A stretch of 64,000 nucleotides of DNA from Zobellia barbeyronii. GTDB lineage: Bacteria; Bacteroidota; Bacteroidia; Flavobacteriales; Flavobacteriaceae. Positions 42,120 to 51,051 of this stretch are shown here, piece after piece (position 1 is the first letter of the stretch; the number at the start of each line of letters is the position of its first letter). The stretch spans positions 95,657-159,656 of the forward strand of contig NZ_JACATN010000007.1 in NCBI RefSeq assembly GCF_018603515.1, written 5' to 3'. The notes beneath the pieces were generated by a model. That model was not told where the DNA came from and did no database searches. It saw nothing but the letters and a program-made list of their open reading frames with translations. A program made the position numbers and the translations under genes.

Positions 42120-43202
42120 TTATTCTGAGTACAGTTCTAAATGAGCGATAACCTCATCGGGGTTTTCAAACTCAAAGGATATCTCATCATTATCCCTAAC
42201 CTTACGCAAACCTTCTAGCAAGATTTTGTCGCCTTCTTTCAATCCTTCGCTTACCGCGTAAAGATCTTCCATATCCGCAGATATGGTAATCTCTCTAGAA
42301 GACACCTTATTTGCATCATCAACTACAAAAACATATTTTTTATCAAGCACTTCAAAAGTGGCTTTCTGTGGAATAATTAATGCATCTACTAATGGTACAG
42401 GCATTAAAACGTTACCTGTCTCCCCATGTCTAAGCAAGCCATCTGGATTATTGAAAGTTGCTCTAAACGGAATGTTACCGGTCTCATTGTTGAAATCTGC
42501 CTCTATAGTTTCAACTATTCCTGAATGTTCAAATTGCCTATTATTGGCCATCAATAAATTTACTGTGGCCTTGGTATCATCTTTTAGATTTGTCTTGTAA
42601 TCCAGATATTCAGGTTCGGATACGTTAAAGTACACCCACATTTTACTATTATCGGATAGGCTGGTAAGTAACTCCCCTTCTTCTACAAGACTACCTGGTC
42701 TCACAAGGAACCGGTCAATTATTCCATCAAAAGGAGCTCGTATCTCGGTAAATCCTAAATGCACTTGTGCTAAGGCCAACTCTGCATTCGCCTTATCCAG
42801 CTTAGCCTTATCCATTGCCAACTCATTCTGAGAAACAACATCACTATCTGCTAGCGATTTTGTGTTTAGGTATTCAATATTAGCTACTTCAGCTTCTGCT
42901 TTTGCCTTTTGTTGTTCTGCTTGATAAAGCTTGGGCATAATTTGAAAAAGCAATTGCCCTTTCTTTACAAACTGGCCTTCATCTACAAATACTTTTTGTA
43001 AAAAACCTCTTTCTTGTGATCGTAATTCTATGTGCTGAATAGATTGTATTTGACAAACATATTCATTGGTAACAACAGTATCTTTTTTTAATGGACTGGT
43101 AACTAGGAACTTTGTTTCTGCTTCTTTGTGTTTTTTTTCTGATTTACAACTTGAGTGAAATAACAACACAGACAAGCTCATGAGCATGAAGATTCTTCTC
43201 AT
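42120..43202 (-). CDS. RND efflux periplasmic adaptor (membrane fusion protein)
   Basis: A 360-residue HlyD/AcrA-type adaptor anchored by lipid at Cys19 (LLFHSSCKSEK). The lipoyl/barrel-sandwich halves (RGFLQKVFVDEGQFVKKGQL and IRAPFDGIIDRFLVRPGSLV) flank an alpha-helical hairpin rich in Ala, Lys and Glu (about 95-140); a beta-barrel domain and the membrane-proximal domain follow. It is the first gene of the operon, 25 bases upstream of the pump gene. A terminator-like hairpin separates it from the acidic secreted protein further upstream. Confidence 0.95.
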   Translation of the reverse strand: MRRIFMLMSLSVLLFHSSCKSEKKHKEAETKFLVTSPLKKDTVVTNEYVCQIQSIQHIELRSQERGFLQKVFVDEGQFVKKGQLLFQIMPKLYQAEQQKAKAEAEVANIEYLNTKSLADSDVVSQNELAMDKAKLDKANAELALAQVHLGFTEIRAPFDGIIDRFLVRPGSLVEEGELLTSLSDNSKMWVYFNVSEPEYLDYKTNLKDDTKATVNLLMANNRQFEHSGIVETIEADFNNETGNIPFRATFNNPDGLLRHGETGNVLMPVPLVDALIIPQKATFEVLDKKYVFVVDDANKVSSREITISADMEDLYAVSEGLKEGDKILLEGLRKVRDNDEISFEFENPDEVIAHLELYSE

Positions 43203-43297
43203 AACTTAATATTTTAGTTTAGATAATGGTTTATGTAGATGCTCTTAGAACATCATTAAGGTGATTTTTTAAGGTGCCTTATTTTCCGCATGGCACT

Positions 43298-43329
43298 AAA
43301 AAAGAAAAGCCCGACAGTAGTATATGTCG
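43298..43329 (-). terminator. Terminator-like hairpin before the RND operon
   Basis: On the minus strand CGACA / TGTCG with an 8-base loop is followed by GGCTTTTCTTTTTT. It would end the transcript of the 142-residue gene and separate it from the RND operon. Confidence 0.42.
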
Positions 43330-43343
43330 AACGTAGCCTTAAA

Positions 43344-43772
43344 TCACAGCTGTAGAACGCTGAACATAAGATGAAGTGTCTTATAAGTAGACAGGTAAGT
43401 AATATGTTGGTAAAAAGTAAATTGATTTTTAATCAGGTGAAAAAAGTAACCTGATTGGTAAAATGTAGAAAGCAAATGTAAAGAGGCATACTCTTTTAAC
43501 CTTTTTTCGGATACTGTTGGTTCGCTTTCCTCCTCTTCCTCCTGTTCGTCAGTAATTTCAATTTTACTGTTGCGTTGTTTTTCAGAAGTAGATGATCTTA
43601 AACCTGATGGAATATACTGTTCGGGCTCAACGGTAGTACTATTTCCTTCCGATTGATGCTCTATACTTATATCTGTGACAGTGCTATAAGCTGTATTTGC
43701 AGTCAGTTGACCGCAAACGCCTAGAATAAGTATACTTAGAGATAAAAAATATTTTGAGAAGCTTTTTTTCAT
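43344..43772 (-). CDS. Acidic exported protein of unknown function, 142 residues
   Basis: A predicted secreted protein with a signal peptide (about 1-25, ILILGVCGQLTANTA), a Ser/Thr/Glu-rich middle with an acidic run (EQEEEEESEPT at about 74-84) and a C-terminal third rich in Tyr, His, Phe and Leu (LHLLSTFYQSGYFFHLIKNQ, YLSTYKTLHLMFSVLQL). I do not recognise a family. It could be expressed separately from the RND operon, as a hairpin follows it and a palindrome (43789-43807) lies just before its start. The very unlike halves suggest a small envelope peptide with a membrane-associated end. Confidence 0.6.
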   Translation of the reverse strand: MKKSFSKYFLSLSILILGVCGQLTANTAYSTVTDISIEHQSEGNSTTVEPEQYIPSGLRSSTSEKQRNSKIEITDEQEEEEESEPTVSEKRLKEYASLHLLSTFYQSGYFFHLIKNQFTFYQHITYLSTYKTLHLMFSVLQL

Positions 43773-43788
43773 CTGGCTGCAAAACTAA

Positions 43789-43807
43789 TGCACACCTTTA
43801 ATGTGCA
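43789..43807. promoter_or_regulatory. Palindromic operator-like site TGCACA-N7-TGTGCA
   Basis: A perfect 6+6 inverted repeat centred about 26 bases upstream of the 142-residue gene's start codon. The dyad suits a dimeric helix-turn-helix regulator; the binding protein is unknown. Confidence 0.4.
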
Positions 43808-43967
43808 CAAACTGTATCATCTTAAATGTTTGTTAACTCCCTTATTTTTTTTCAAATTGCTATTCTAGCCTGAATATATCAAACAAAAGAGAACAAAAGG
43901 GTTCATTTTTTTAATATCTTTCCGTCAGGTCTTTAAGACTAAGGCCTTCTTTAAAACCATAGGCGAC

Positions 43968-44420
43968 ATGAAAAATGTATTTGACCAAACCGATGTAAGC
44001 GAACTGGTTTCGCGCATTAATAACCTCAACTCAGAAAGCACTAATTTATGGGGAAGAATGAGTGTAGGCCAAATGATGGCTCATTGCAACGTTGCTTATG
44101 ACATGACCTATACGGACCAATATCCTAAACCCACAGGTTTCAAGAAGTTTATGATCAAACTAATTGCCAAAAAAATGGTTGTTGGGCCTAAACCTTATAA
44201 AAGAAATATCCGTACCGCTCCTGAGTTTCTAATAACCGATGAGCGAGATTTTGAATCCGAAAAACAAAAACTTGTTGCTCATCTAGAAAAGACTCAGCAA
44301 CTGGGCGCTGGGCATTTCCAAAACAAAGAATCTCATGCTTTTGGACCACTTACTTCACAAGAATGGAATGTTCTTTTCTACAAGCATTTAGACCATCATC
44401 TTCAACAATTTAATGTTTAG
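43968..44420 (+). CDS. DUF1569 family protein (DinB-like four-helix bundle)
   Basis: A 150-residue cytoplasmic protein. The DUF1569 landmarks are visible: WGRMSVGQMMAHCNVAYDMT near the N-terminus with a His that is a candidate metal ligand, PKPTGFKKFMIKLIAKKMVV and the C-terminal EWNVLFYKHLDHHLQQF, whose HxxH-type histidines complete the DinB-like metal site. The biochemical activity of the family is not established. Its direction matches the following aquaporin gene, 135 bases downstream, but no operon link is evident. Confidence 0.88.
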   Translation: MKNVFDQTDVSELVSRINNLNSESTNLWGRMSVGQMMAHCNVAYDMTYTDQYPKPTGFKKFMIKLIAKKMVVGPKPYKRNIRTAPEFLITDERDFESEKQKLVAHLEKTQQLGAGHFQNKESHAFGPLTSQEWNVLFYKHLDHHLQQFNV

Positions 44421-44555
44421 CCTATTTGCTAGAGAAGTTTCTTAAAATCAAATCATTAAACATAATATATTCATTACACATTGTTTTGATGCGCTCTCAA
44501 CAGCCACAAAACTTTGTTTTTTTACTATCTTTTCACCAACTAAAACAACTCAATT

Positions 44556-45281
44556 ATGCTCATTTACCTCTATGAATTTATCGGAACAGCCTTGCTTATA
44601 CTTATCGGTAATGGTGTTGTTGCTAATCTGGTATTAAAAGGGACCAAGGGTCCTGATACCGGCTGGACAGGAATTTCACTAGCATGGGGTATAGCCGTTT
44701 TTATAGGAGTGTACGTAAGTGCAGATGTTAGCCATGCCCATTTAAACCCTGCAGTAACCCTTGCATTAGCAACGGCAGGAAAATTCAGTTGGGGGTTAGT
44801 ACCCGGTTATATGTTAGCCCAAGTTTTAGGTGCTATGATGGGTAACTTTATGGTTTGGCTTACTTATAAAAAACATTATGATGCTACTGAAGACCAAGGA
44901 GCTATTTTAGCTACCTTTTGCACTGCTCCGGCCATTAGGAGTCCTTTTTGGAATTTTATGACAGAGGCTATTGGTGCCTTTACTCTAGTTTTTGGTGTAT
45001 TCTTTATTGCTGGTGGTACATTTGGAGAGGAAGCTATTTCACTTGGCTCGTTAGATGCACTTCCTGTAGCTTTATTAGTAATGGGTATAGGTTTTGGTTT
45101 AGGAGGTCCAACAGGCTATGCTATTAATCCAGCACGAGATTTTGGTCCAAGATTACTCCATGCTATCTTACCTTTAAAAGGAAAAGGAAGTAGCGACTGG
45201 GGCTATGCTTGGATTCCCGTGGTAGCTCCTTTGTTTGGTGGTTTTGTAGCTGCTTTGGCTTATCTTGCTGTTTCTGTTTAA
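44556..45281 (+). CDS. glpF: MIP family glycerol facilitator
   Basis: A 241-residue six-helix channel. The two NPA motifs are AHLNPAVTLALA and AINPARDFGPR; Asp after the second NPAR is characteristic of glycerol-conducting aquaglyceroporins rather than water channels. Other landmarks are YEFIGTALLILIGNGVVAN and FWNFMTEAIGAFTLVFGVFF. No glycerol kinase or dehydrogenase lies next to it; instead it is 16 bases before a secreted esterase-like hydrolase and may carry a product released by that enzyme set. Confidence 0.93.
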   Translation: MLIYLYEFIGTALLILIGNGVVANLVLKGTKGPDTGWTGISLAWGIAVFIGVYVSADVSHAHLNPAVTLALATAGKFSWGLVPGYMLAQVLGAMMGNFMVWLTYKKHYDATEDQGAILATFCTAPAIRSPFWNFMTEAIGAFTLVFGVFFIAGGTFGEEAISLGSLDALPVALLVMGIGFGLGGPTGYAINPARDFGPRLLHAILPLKGKGSSDWGYAWIPVVAPLFGGFVAALAYLAVSV

Positions 45282-45297
45282 GTAATAAAATATATTC

Positions 45298-46179
45298 ATG
45301 AAAAAATTAAGCTTTTTATTTGTTTTCTTTCTAATCGTACAAATTGGTTGCGCCCAAGAATTCATAGAAATACCCTATGAAAAAAGTAAGACCGTAAAAT
45401 GGACACATGAAGAAAAACAATACTTCTCAGATATTTGGAATACAGAAGTAGTCACTAATGTATCTGTTCCCACTCTACAGATTTTTCAACCTGAGGACCC
45501 TAATGGCACTTCTGTTATAATAGCTCCTGGTGGTGCTTTGTACGCGCATAGTATTAATAGCGAAGGAAGAGACGTTGCCAAATGGCTTGCAGATAAGGGA
45601 ATAACGGCATTCGTTTTAAAGTACCGTCTTGTACCAACTGGTGAAGATGCTGTGCAAGAAGTTAGTGATGAAGGACAAACCAACCCTGAGCGAATAGGTG
45701 AAAGAGTGGCCCCCGTTTTACCATTGTCTGTTGCCGATGGACTTTCGGCTGTTTCTTATATTAGAGAAAACGCAGAAAAATATCAATTAGATCCAAACAA
45801 AATAGGCTTTATGGGCTTTTCTGCCGGAGGTGCTGTTACTATGGGTGTAGCTTATAACTACACAGATAAAGACCGTCCTAATTTTATTGTTCCTGTGTAC
45901 GCTTGGACTAGTGCTTATCCTGTTCAAGAAGCACCAGAAAATGCGCCCGAAATGCTGGTAATCTGTGCTAGTGATGACCCTCTAGGTCTTGCACCGGGAA
46001 GTATTGAAATTTATAATTCTTGGATGAAGGCCGGTCATACACCGGAGTTGCATATGTACGCTAAAGGCGGTCATGGTTTTGGAATGAAAAAACAAGGTTT
46101 ACCCGCGGATAATTGGATTCTGCGTTTTTATGATTGGTCAGTTTCTCAAGGAATTACCTCAACTTCAAAATCTGAATAA
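45298..46179 (+). CDS. Exported alpha/beta hydrolase, acetyl-xylan/carbohydrate esterase-like
   Basis: A 293-residue secreted or lipid-anchored hydrolase (signal peptide to IGCAQ, Cys19 possibly a lipobox). The alpha/beta-hydrolase core has VIIAPGGALYAHSINSEG (oxyanion-hole HGG-like PGG), nucleophile elbow GFSAGG with Ser175, Asp227 in SDDPLG and His259 in GGHGFG, so the Ser-Asp-His triad is complete. This arrangement is typical of bacterial BD-FAE/acetylxylan esterases. It sits between the glycerol facilitator and an SGNH hydrolase, whose ATG follows its stop directly. A role in deacetylating polysaccharides or amino sugars is inferred. Confidence 0.85.
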   Translation: MKKLSFLFVFFLIVQIGCAQEFIEIPYEKSKTVKWTHEEKQYFSDIWNTEVVTNVSVPTLQIFQPEDPNGTSVIIAPGGALYAHSINSEGRDVAKWLADKGITAFVLKYRLVPTGEDAVQEVSDEGQTNPERIGERVAPVLPLSVADGLSAVSYIRENAEKYQLDPNKIGFMGFSAGGAVTMGVAYNYTDKDRPNFIVPVYAWTSAYPVQEAPENAPEMLVICASDDPLGLAPGSIEIYNSWMKAGHTPELHMYAKGGHGFGMKKQGLPADNWILRFYDWSVSQGITSTSKSE

Positions 46180-46818
46180 ATGAAAGTATATTTTATCATC
46201 TTCCTTCTTGCCTGTTTTATCTCAAACGCACAAAGTGGGTTTACAGATGAAGTAAAGGCTATTGGTCAAAAATATGACACTCTTTATGACGCTTCAAAAG
46301 AAAGTATTGTCTTTACGGGTAGTTCTAGTATTCGTGTTTGGAAAGATTTACAAGAGCGCTTTCCTAATCACCAAGTCATAAATTCAGGATTTGGTGGTTC
46401 ACAGGCTGTAGATTTACTTCAGTTTACTAACGACCTTATTCTACGTTACAAGCCAAAGAAAGTTTTTATTTACGAAGGCGATAATGATATCCAAAGCAAA
46501 AAAAGACCAAAAGAAATTATTAGTACTATTGCTAAAATACGTGACCTTATCTTTAAGGACAATCCACAGACAGAAATTGTGCTTATCTCTGCCAAACCAA
46601 GTATTTCTAGATGGAAACTGAGAAGAAAGTATAAAAAACTAAACCGCAAGATGGATAAAATGACCCTAACGGACGGACGGTTAAAATATGTTGATGTCTG
46701 GAAACCTATGCTTGACGGAAGAAAGGTAAAGCAAGATATTTTTGTAGAAGACGGTCTACATATGAATGCAAAAGGATACGAAATATGGTACTCTACATTA
46801 AAAAATTACGTCAATTAG
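46180..46818 (+). CDS. Exported SGNH/GDSL hydrolase
   Basis: A 212-residue secreted esterase/deacetylase-type protein with a signal peptide (ISNAQS cleavage region). SGNH blocks: the nucleophile block in VFTGSSSIRVW, the Gly of NSGFGGSQ, a GxND-like EGDNDIQ and the final DGLHMNAKGYEIW with the catalytic Asp and His. The family removes acyl groups from sugars or lipids. Its ATG directly abuts the preceding esterase stop, and the GH20 gene follows 34 bases on, so the three are very likely one transcript. Confidence 0.88.
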   Translation: MKVYFIIFLLACFISNAQSGFTDEVKAIGQKYDTLYDASKESIVFTGSSSIRVWKDLQERFPNHQVINSGFGGSQAVDLLQFTNDLILRYKPKKVFIYEGDNDIQSKKRPKEIISTIAKIRDLIFKDNPQTEIVLISAKPSISRWKLRRKYKKLNRKMDKMTLTDGRLKYVDVWKPMLDGRKVKQDIFVEDGLHMNAKGYEIWYSTLKNYVN

Positions 46819-46852
46819 CAACAGAATTATCCCAAACAATAAAACATCAAAG

Positions 46853-48469
46853 ATGAAATCTAACTTAATCAAAGCGTTGTTTATCACCTGCATTTTTGTA
46901 GCCTTATGCTCTTGCGAACCTGAGAAGAAGAAACGCGTCTTGAATCTACCACAAACGGATTTGGCCATGGAAAACTTAATTCCACTACCTATGAAGGTCA
47001 TTCCTACCAATTCAGGTTTTGCACTAGATAAATTTACGGCCATCTATACTTCTGAAAATGCTGATGGTTTTCCTGAAGTGGGACAATTCCTCTCGGAAAA
47101 AATTCACACTAAGACCTCATTAGACATTTCTGTGAACGCTCAACAAAGTCCTGAACGCGAAGGTGTAATTTATATTAACCAATCTGATAGCTTGGAGTTA
47201 AACGCTCCTGAAGCTTATCAACTTTACATTACCAAAGATTCCATTATTCTAAACTCAAATACTGCGGCAGGTGCTTTTAGAGGGGTACAGACTATCCGCC
47301 AGATTATTCCCGAAATACCTAACGATACTGTTGCGGCCTATAAAGTTTGGAACATACCAACAGGTAAGATTATTGACAACCCTGTTTTTGAATATCGGGG
47401 AAGCATGCTGGATGTAGCCCGTCATTTCTTTAGTGTAGAAGACGTAAAGAAATATATAGACGTTCTAGCCTATTATAAATACAACGTGCTTCATTTACAC
47501 CTATCGGATGATCAAGGCTGGCGAATAGAAATTAAGTCTTGGCCAAAACTTACTGAAATTGGCGGCAGTACCGAAGTTGGCGGAAAATTCGGTGGTTTTT
47601 ATACTCAAGAAGACTATACGGATATCGTTAATTATGCAGCTGAACGCCACATGATGGTCGTTCCGGAAATTGATATGCCAGGGCACACGAATGCAGCATC
47701 TGTTGCGTATCCTTTCTTAAATGGAAATGGCAAAAAAGTAAAACTATACACCGGCATGCGAGTTGGTTTCAGCACTTTTGATACAAGAAAGGATACTACC
47801 TATGCCTTTATAGATGATGTTGTTAGAGAGATATCTGCTATTACCCCAGGCCCTTACTTTCATATAGGTGGAGACGAAAGCCATGTTACCAAAAAGAAAG
47901 ACTATATCTATTTTGTTGAGAAAGTAGAAAAAATAGTTCAAAAGTATGGCAAGCGAATGATTGGATGGGACGAAGTTGCTACTGCAGATATTGATTCTTC
48001 TTCCGTATCGCAATTTTGGTCCAGTAAGAAGAATGCTGACCTAGCTGTAAAAAAAGGAATGAAAATTATTATGTCTCCAGCAAAGAAAGCTTATTTAGAC
48101 ATGGAGTACGACACCCTTTCAAAACACGGTCTGCATTGGGCAGGATATATACCAACGGACACAGCTTATGTTTGGTCACCTGAAACCTACGAAGGTATTC
48201 CCATAGAAAATATCTTAGGTATTGAGGCGCCACTTTGGTCTGAAACTATTAGCAATATAGATGAGCTAGAATATCTTGCGTTCCCACGTGCTATAGGTTA
48301 TGCTGAATTGAATTGGTCTACACCAGAAAATAGAGATTGGGAGAAATATAAAGTCCGTTTAGCCAATCAGGCACCATTCCTAGACCGAATGAACGTGAAA
48401 TACTACCCATCACCATTAATAGATTGGAAAAAAAGTAAATACACTTACAAAGAAATTCAGAAAGATTGA
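46853..48469 (+). CDS. Beta-N-acetylhexosaminidase, GH20 lipoprotein
   Basis: A 538-residue envelope glycosidase releasing terminal GlcNAc or GalNAc. The lipobox is at CSCEPE (Cys23 region), followed by a GH20b N-terminal domain (about 40-180) and the catalytic TIM barrel. Key motifs are HLSDDQGWRIEIKSWPKL, VPEIDMPGHTNAA, and HIGGDESH with the catalytic Asp341-Glu342 pair of GH20, then WDEVA and FWSSKKN. All essential residues are present. With the upstream esterases this suggests chitin-oligomer, glycoprotein or peptidoglycan fragment degradation. Confidence 0.95.
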   Translation: MKSNLIKALFITCIFVALCSCEPEKKKRVLNLPQTDLAMENLIPLPMKVIPTNSGFALDKFTAIYTSENADGFPEVGQFLSEKIHTKTSLDISVNAQQSPEREGVIYINQSDSLELNAPEAYQLYITKDSIILNSNTAAGAFRGVQTIRQIIPEIPNDTVAAYKVWNIPTGKIIDNPVFEYRGSMLDVARHFFSVEDVKKYIDVLAYYKYNVLHLHLSDDQGWRIEIKSWPKLTEIGGSTEVGGKFGGFYTQEDYTDIVNYAAERHMMVVPEIDMPGHTNAASVAYPFLNGNGKKVKLYTGMRVGFSTFDTRKDTTYAFIDDVVREISAITPGPYFHIGGDESHVTKKKDYIYFVEKVEKIVQKYGKRMIGWDEVATADIDSSSVSQFWSSKKNADLAVKKGMKIIMSPAKKAYLDMEYDTLSKHGLHWAGYIPTDTAYVWSPETYEGIPIENILGIEAPLWSETISNIDELEYLAFPRAIGYAELNWSTPENRDWEKYKVRLANQAPFLDRMNVKYYPSPLIDWKKSKYTYKEIQKD

Positions 48470-48475
48470 TACATT

Positions 48476-48524
48476 AAGTTCCAATTGAAGCATTCTGTAA
48501 AATGAATCTGAAATTGGAACTTTT
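48476..48524. terminator. Long-loop bidirectional terminator candidate
   Basis: Perfect 11-bp stem AAGTTCCAATT / AATTGGAACTT with a 25-base loop and a short T-run, in the 60-base gap between the convergent GH20 and response-regulator genes. Confidence 0.55.
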
Positions 48525-48529
48525 ACAAC

Positions 48530-48916
48530 TTAACATTCAAGCTTTTTTTCAACCAATTTCTGAAGCAATGAACGCAAATCATTGAAATCTACTGGTTTCT
48601 CTAAATAGGTGATAATTTCTTTAAAAGCGATTGATTTAGATCTATCTTCCGGTCTTCCTGAAGAAGTGGTTATTACTATGGGAATATCTGGACACAGACC
48701 CAGGTCATTTTTAGCTTCCAAGAATTCCCAACCGTCTAAAATGGGCATATTTATATCAAGTAAAATTAAATCTGGACAGTCATTTTCCTTTAAATAGTCT
48801 ATTCCCAATTGACCATTGGTTACAATGGATATATTTTGAAATCCAAGGTTGTTTAGCTTGGTTTCCGATATAAAGTTGGTTACTTCGTCATCTTCAATAA
48901 TTAGTATATCTATCAT
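48530..48916 (-). CDS. Single-domain response regulator
   Basis: A 128-residue CheY-like receiver without an output domain. The acidic pair Asp9-Asp10, phospho-acceptor Asp54 (LILLDINMPILDGWEF), the Thr/Ser near 83-85 (VITTSSG) and Lys107 (LEKPVD) are in place. It lies 20 bases downstream of the PAS histidine kinase in the same direction, so the two likely form a phosphorelay pair; the output step must be another protein. Similar 'Rcp1-like' receivers with an extended beta4-alpha4 loop are common next to PAS/phytochrome kinases. Confidence 0.93.
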   Translation of the reverse strand: MIDILIIEDDEVTNFISETKLNNLGFQNISIVTNGQLGIDYLKENDCPDLILLDINMPILDGWEFLEAKNDLGLCPDIPIVITTSSGRPEDRSKSIAFKEIITYLEKPVDFNDLRSLLQKLVEKKLEC

Positions 48917-48936
48917 GTTGGTTGATTTTATTATTT

Positions 48937-50025
48937 CTAAAATTGAATCTTAAACTCCGTTCCTTTGTTGACTTGACTTTCTACTTCAATTTTACCTCCA
49001 CTTTCAGTAACGATTGAGTGAATAATGTATAACCCAACTCCAAGGCCTTCTACATGCGTATGCATCCTCTTAAATAGTCCGAAAATCTTGTTTGAAACAC
49101 TTTGGTCAAAGCCTAATCCATTATCCTTAAAAGTTAATTGTACTTTACCATTAACTTCTTTAGTTGTTATCTTAATGATTGGTTTCCTTTTTGGATGCCT
49201 GTATTTAAGAGAGTTAGACATAAGGTTCTGTATTATACTCTCCATATGAATAGGGCTATATTTGACAACTGAACAACCTGAAAAATCTTCTTTAATAATA
49301 GTTCTGCTTTTTATAATATCATCAGAGAGGACTGCTTTGACCTTCCCTACTACTTCTGCAAAAACTACATCTTCACGAATACCGTTAAAAGTAGACTTCA
49401 TCGCAATTACTTTATTTAGAGCCGTAATTTTATCGCACATCACTTTAGTTACCTTTTGCATGCTATCTACTATAGGTGCTACTTCATCACTTACAGGGCC
49501 AGCCTTTAAAAACATTGAGAATAGACTTTTTAAGTTTGTGAGTGGAGCTCTTAAATCATGTGCCGCCACATAGGAAAACTCCTCCAATTCCCGGTTAGAT
49601 TTTATTAAATTATTATTAACGCTTTCCAAAGAGTTCTGCGCATTCTTTAACTTATCTATAGTGTCACTTAAATTTGTAATATCCAGTGTAGAAATACCAA
49701 GATATGCACCTACTTTAAACGCCCTACAAGTCCACTTATAATGAAGATCGCCATTCGCAAAAGCAAGTTCATCATACGCGACTGGAATTCCAGTATTAAG
49801 CACATTTTTGTAAGAATCATAGCGATCTGTATCTTTTAGATACGGAAATACATCTAATAGATTTTTTCCAATAAAATTTTCTTTGGAAATACCCATTGTG
49901 GTTACAGACGCATGGTTAACGTCCACAAAATTCATTTGGTCATCAAGAATAACAAAAGGAGAATGCGCATTTTCAAAGAAAGCACTCTTTAATTCGTTAT
50001 TAATTTCGGCTACGCATTTCTTCAT
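48937..50025 (-). CDS. Soluble PAS-domain sensor histidine kinase
   Basis: A 362-residue cytoplasmic kinase without membrane helices. A PAS domain (about 12-125; SPFVILDDQMNFVDVNHASV, WTCRAFKVGAYLGISTLDIT) is followed by a coiled segment, HisKA with phospho-His156 (SYVAAHDLRAPLTNLKSL) and HATPase_c (IQNLMSNSLKYRHP, FKDNGLGFDQS, GLGVGLYIIHSIV). The nearest partner is the response regulator just downstream. The ligand of the PAS domain is not predictable; it lacks the Cys of LOV domains. About 350 bases separate it from the BLUF gene upstream on the same strand. Confidence 0.93.
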   Translation of the reverse strand: MKKCVAEINNELKSAFFENAHSPFVILDDQMNFVDVNHASVTTMGISKENFIGKNLLDVFPYLKDTDRYDSYKNVLNTGIPVAYDELAFANGDLHYKWTCRAFKVGAYLGISTLDITNLSDTIDKLKNAQNSLESVNNNLIKSNRELEEFSYVAAHDLRAPLTNLKSLFSMFLKAGPVSDEVAPIVDSMQKVTKVMCDKITALNKVIAMKSTFNGIREDVVFAEVVGKVKAVLSDDIIKSRTIIKEDFSGCSVVKYSPIHMESIIQNLMSNSLKYRHPKRKPIIKITTKEVNGKVQLTFKDNGLGFDQSVSNKIFGLFKRMHTHVEGLGVGLYIIHSIVTESGGKIEVESQVNKGTEFKIQF

Positions 50026-50371
50026 ATCTTTTTATTTTAACAAATTAATTAGGACTTAGACTGCTAATTTATAGTTGTTTACTAAAAAAATTAAATAAGA
50101 AAAGGTGTAAAGAAGAAAACTAAAGGTGAATAACAATTATCTGTAGACGAAAAACATAAGACTTGTTAATAATACTCCTTAAACCATTAAAAAACAGATA
50201 TTTAAAACAAGTGTATATCTATAAAAAGTAAGGTTAGTTAAAACTTTTTGAATTGATACGTAAAGCTTAAACCATAATCATTCAGCAAAGGGCATGAAAA
50301 ATTCTAAGAAGATATTCAAATAAATTAGGCTAAAGAGCTATTCAATAGATATTATACCTAACAAAAGGTTC
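50026..50371. other. Gene-free spacer between the PAS kinase and BLUF genes
   Basis: About 345 AT-rich bases with no credible coding frame or strong hairpin. The promoter for the leftward PAS kinase must lie here, but no good reverse TAnnTTTG was found. Confidence 0.45.
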
Positions 50372-50815
50372 TTAAGCACTCTTATTAGCATACTTTGTAG
50401 ATAGCAGCAATTTAGTGGCGTTCCAAAATTCTAGAGAAGTTGGATTTGGAGATAATGAATTTTCTGGACTTTCAAAAAAGGTAGATACTAATAATTTGAG
50501 ATATTGCAAATCACTATTTTCTGATTTTAGATGTTCAAAAGCCATATGCCAAATCAGAAATTCCCTATTGTGAATTCTATTTTCTGAAATCAGCTTTACT
50601 TCAGAATGTCTGTCGTCTTCTTTAATTCTTTCGAAAAGTTCTCTTACAACAATTTCTTCGCCTTCAATGTATTGTATGAACCTTTCTTTAAAAAAAAGTA
50701 AGCATCCAGTAATGCTATTTTGGTTATTAAATTCACGTGCTTTTCCAAGCATTTCTTGAATTTCCTTAAGGCTAAAATCAGTATTTGCTACAGAGGTATA
50801 TACTAAACAGAACAT
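50372..50815 (-). CDS. BLUF-domain blue-light photoreceptor (short type)
   Basis: A 147-residue FAD-binding blue-light sensor. The BLUF signature residues are all at the expected spacing: Tyr6, Asn30, Gln48, Trp89 and Met91 (matching Tyr21, Asn45, Gln63, Trp104 and Met106 of AppA). ITGCLLFFKERFIQYIEGE and DDRHSEVKLI are standard BLUF text. After about residue 100 only a short helical tail follows, so the output must be by protein-protein contact, as in PixD/YcgF-like short BLUF proteins. It lies upstream of a PAS kinase and receiver in the same direction but with 345 bases between. Confidence 0.93.
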   Translation of the reverse strand: MFCLVYTSVANTDFSLKEIQEMLGKAREFNNQNSITGCLLFFKERFIQYIEGEEIVVRELFERIKEDDRHSEVKLISENRIHNREFLIWHMAFEHLKSENSDLQYLKLLVSTFFESPENSLSPNPTSLEFWNATKLLLSTKYANKSA

Positions 50816-51000
50816 GTAATTTGGTATGTGTTTGGTTGTCTTGGTATAACTAAGTTAATAATTAAATCATGAAATAGATATCGAAAAACCTGTAATCGAC
50901 CGCTATACAGTTTATTCTTTTACACTATTAAAGATTTATCTTACAATAACTTAGTATCAAGTGAATTTGAGTCTCTTTAGACTTTAGAAACAATACTAAA

Positions 51001-51023
51001 AAAACCCTCGTAAAGAGGGTTTT
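51001..51023 (-). terminator. Intrinsic terminator of the DUF5606 gene
   Basis: Stem AAAACCCTC / GAGGGTTTT with a 5-base loop; on the minus strand it runs into seven T residues, 29 bases past the stop. Confidence 0.85.
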
Positions 51024-51051
51024 AATTTATCATAACGTATGGAAATTGACT

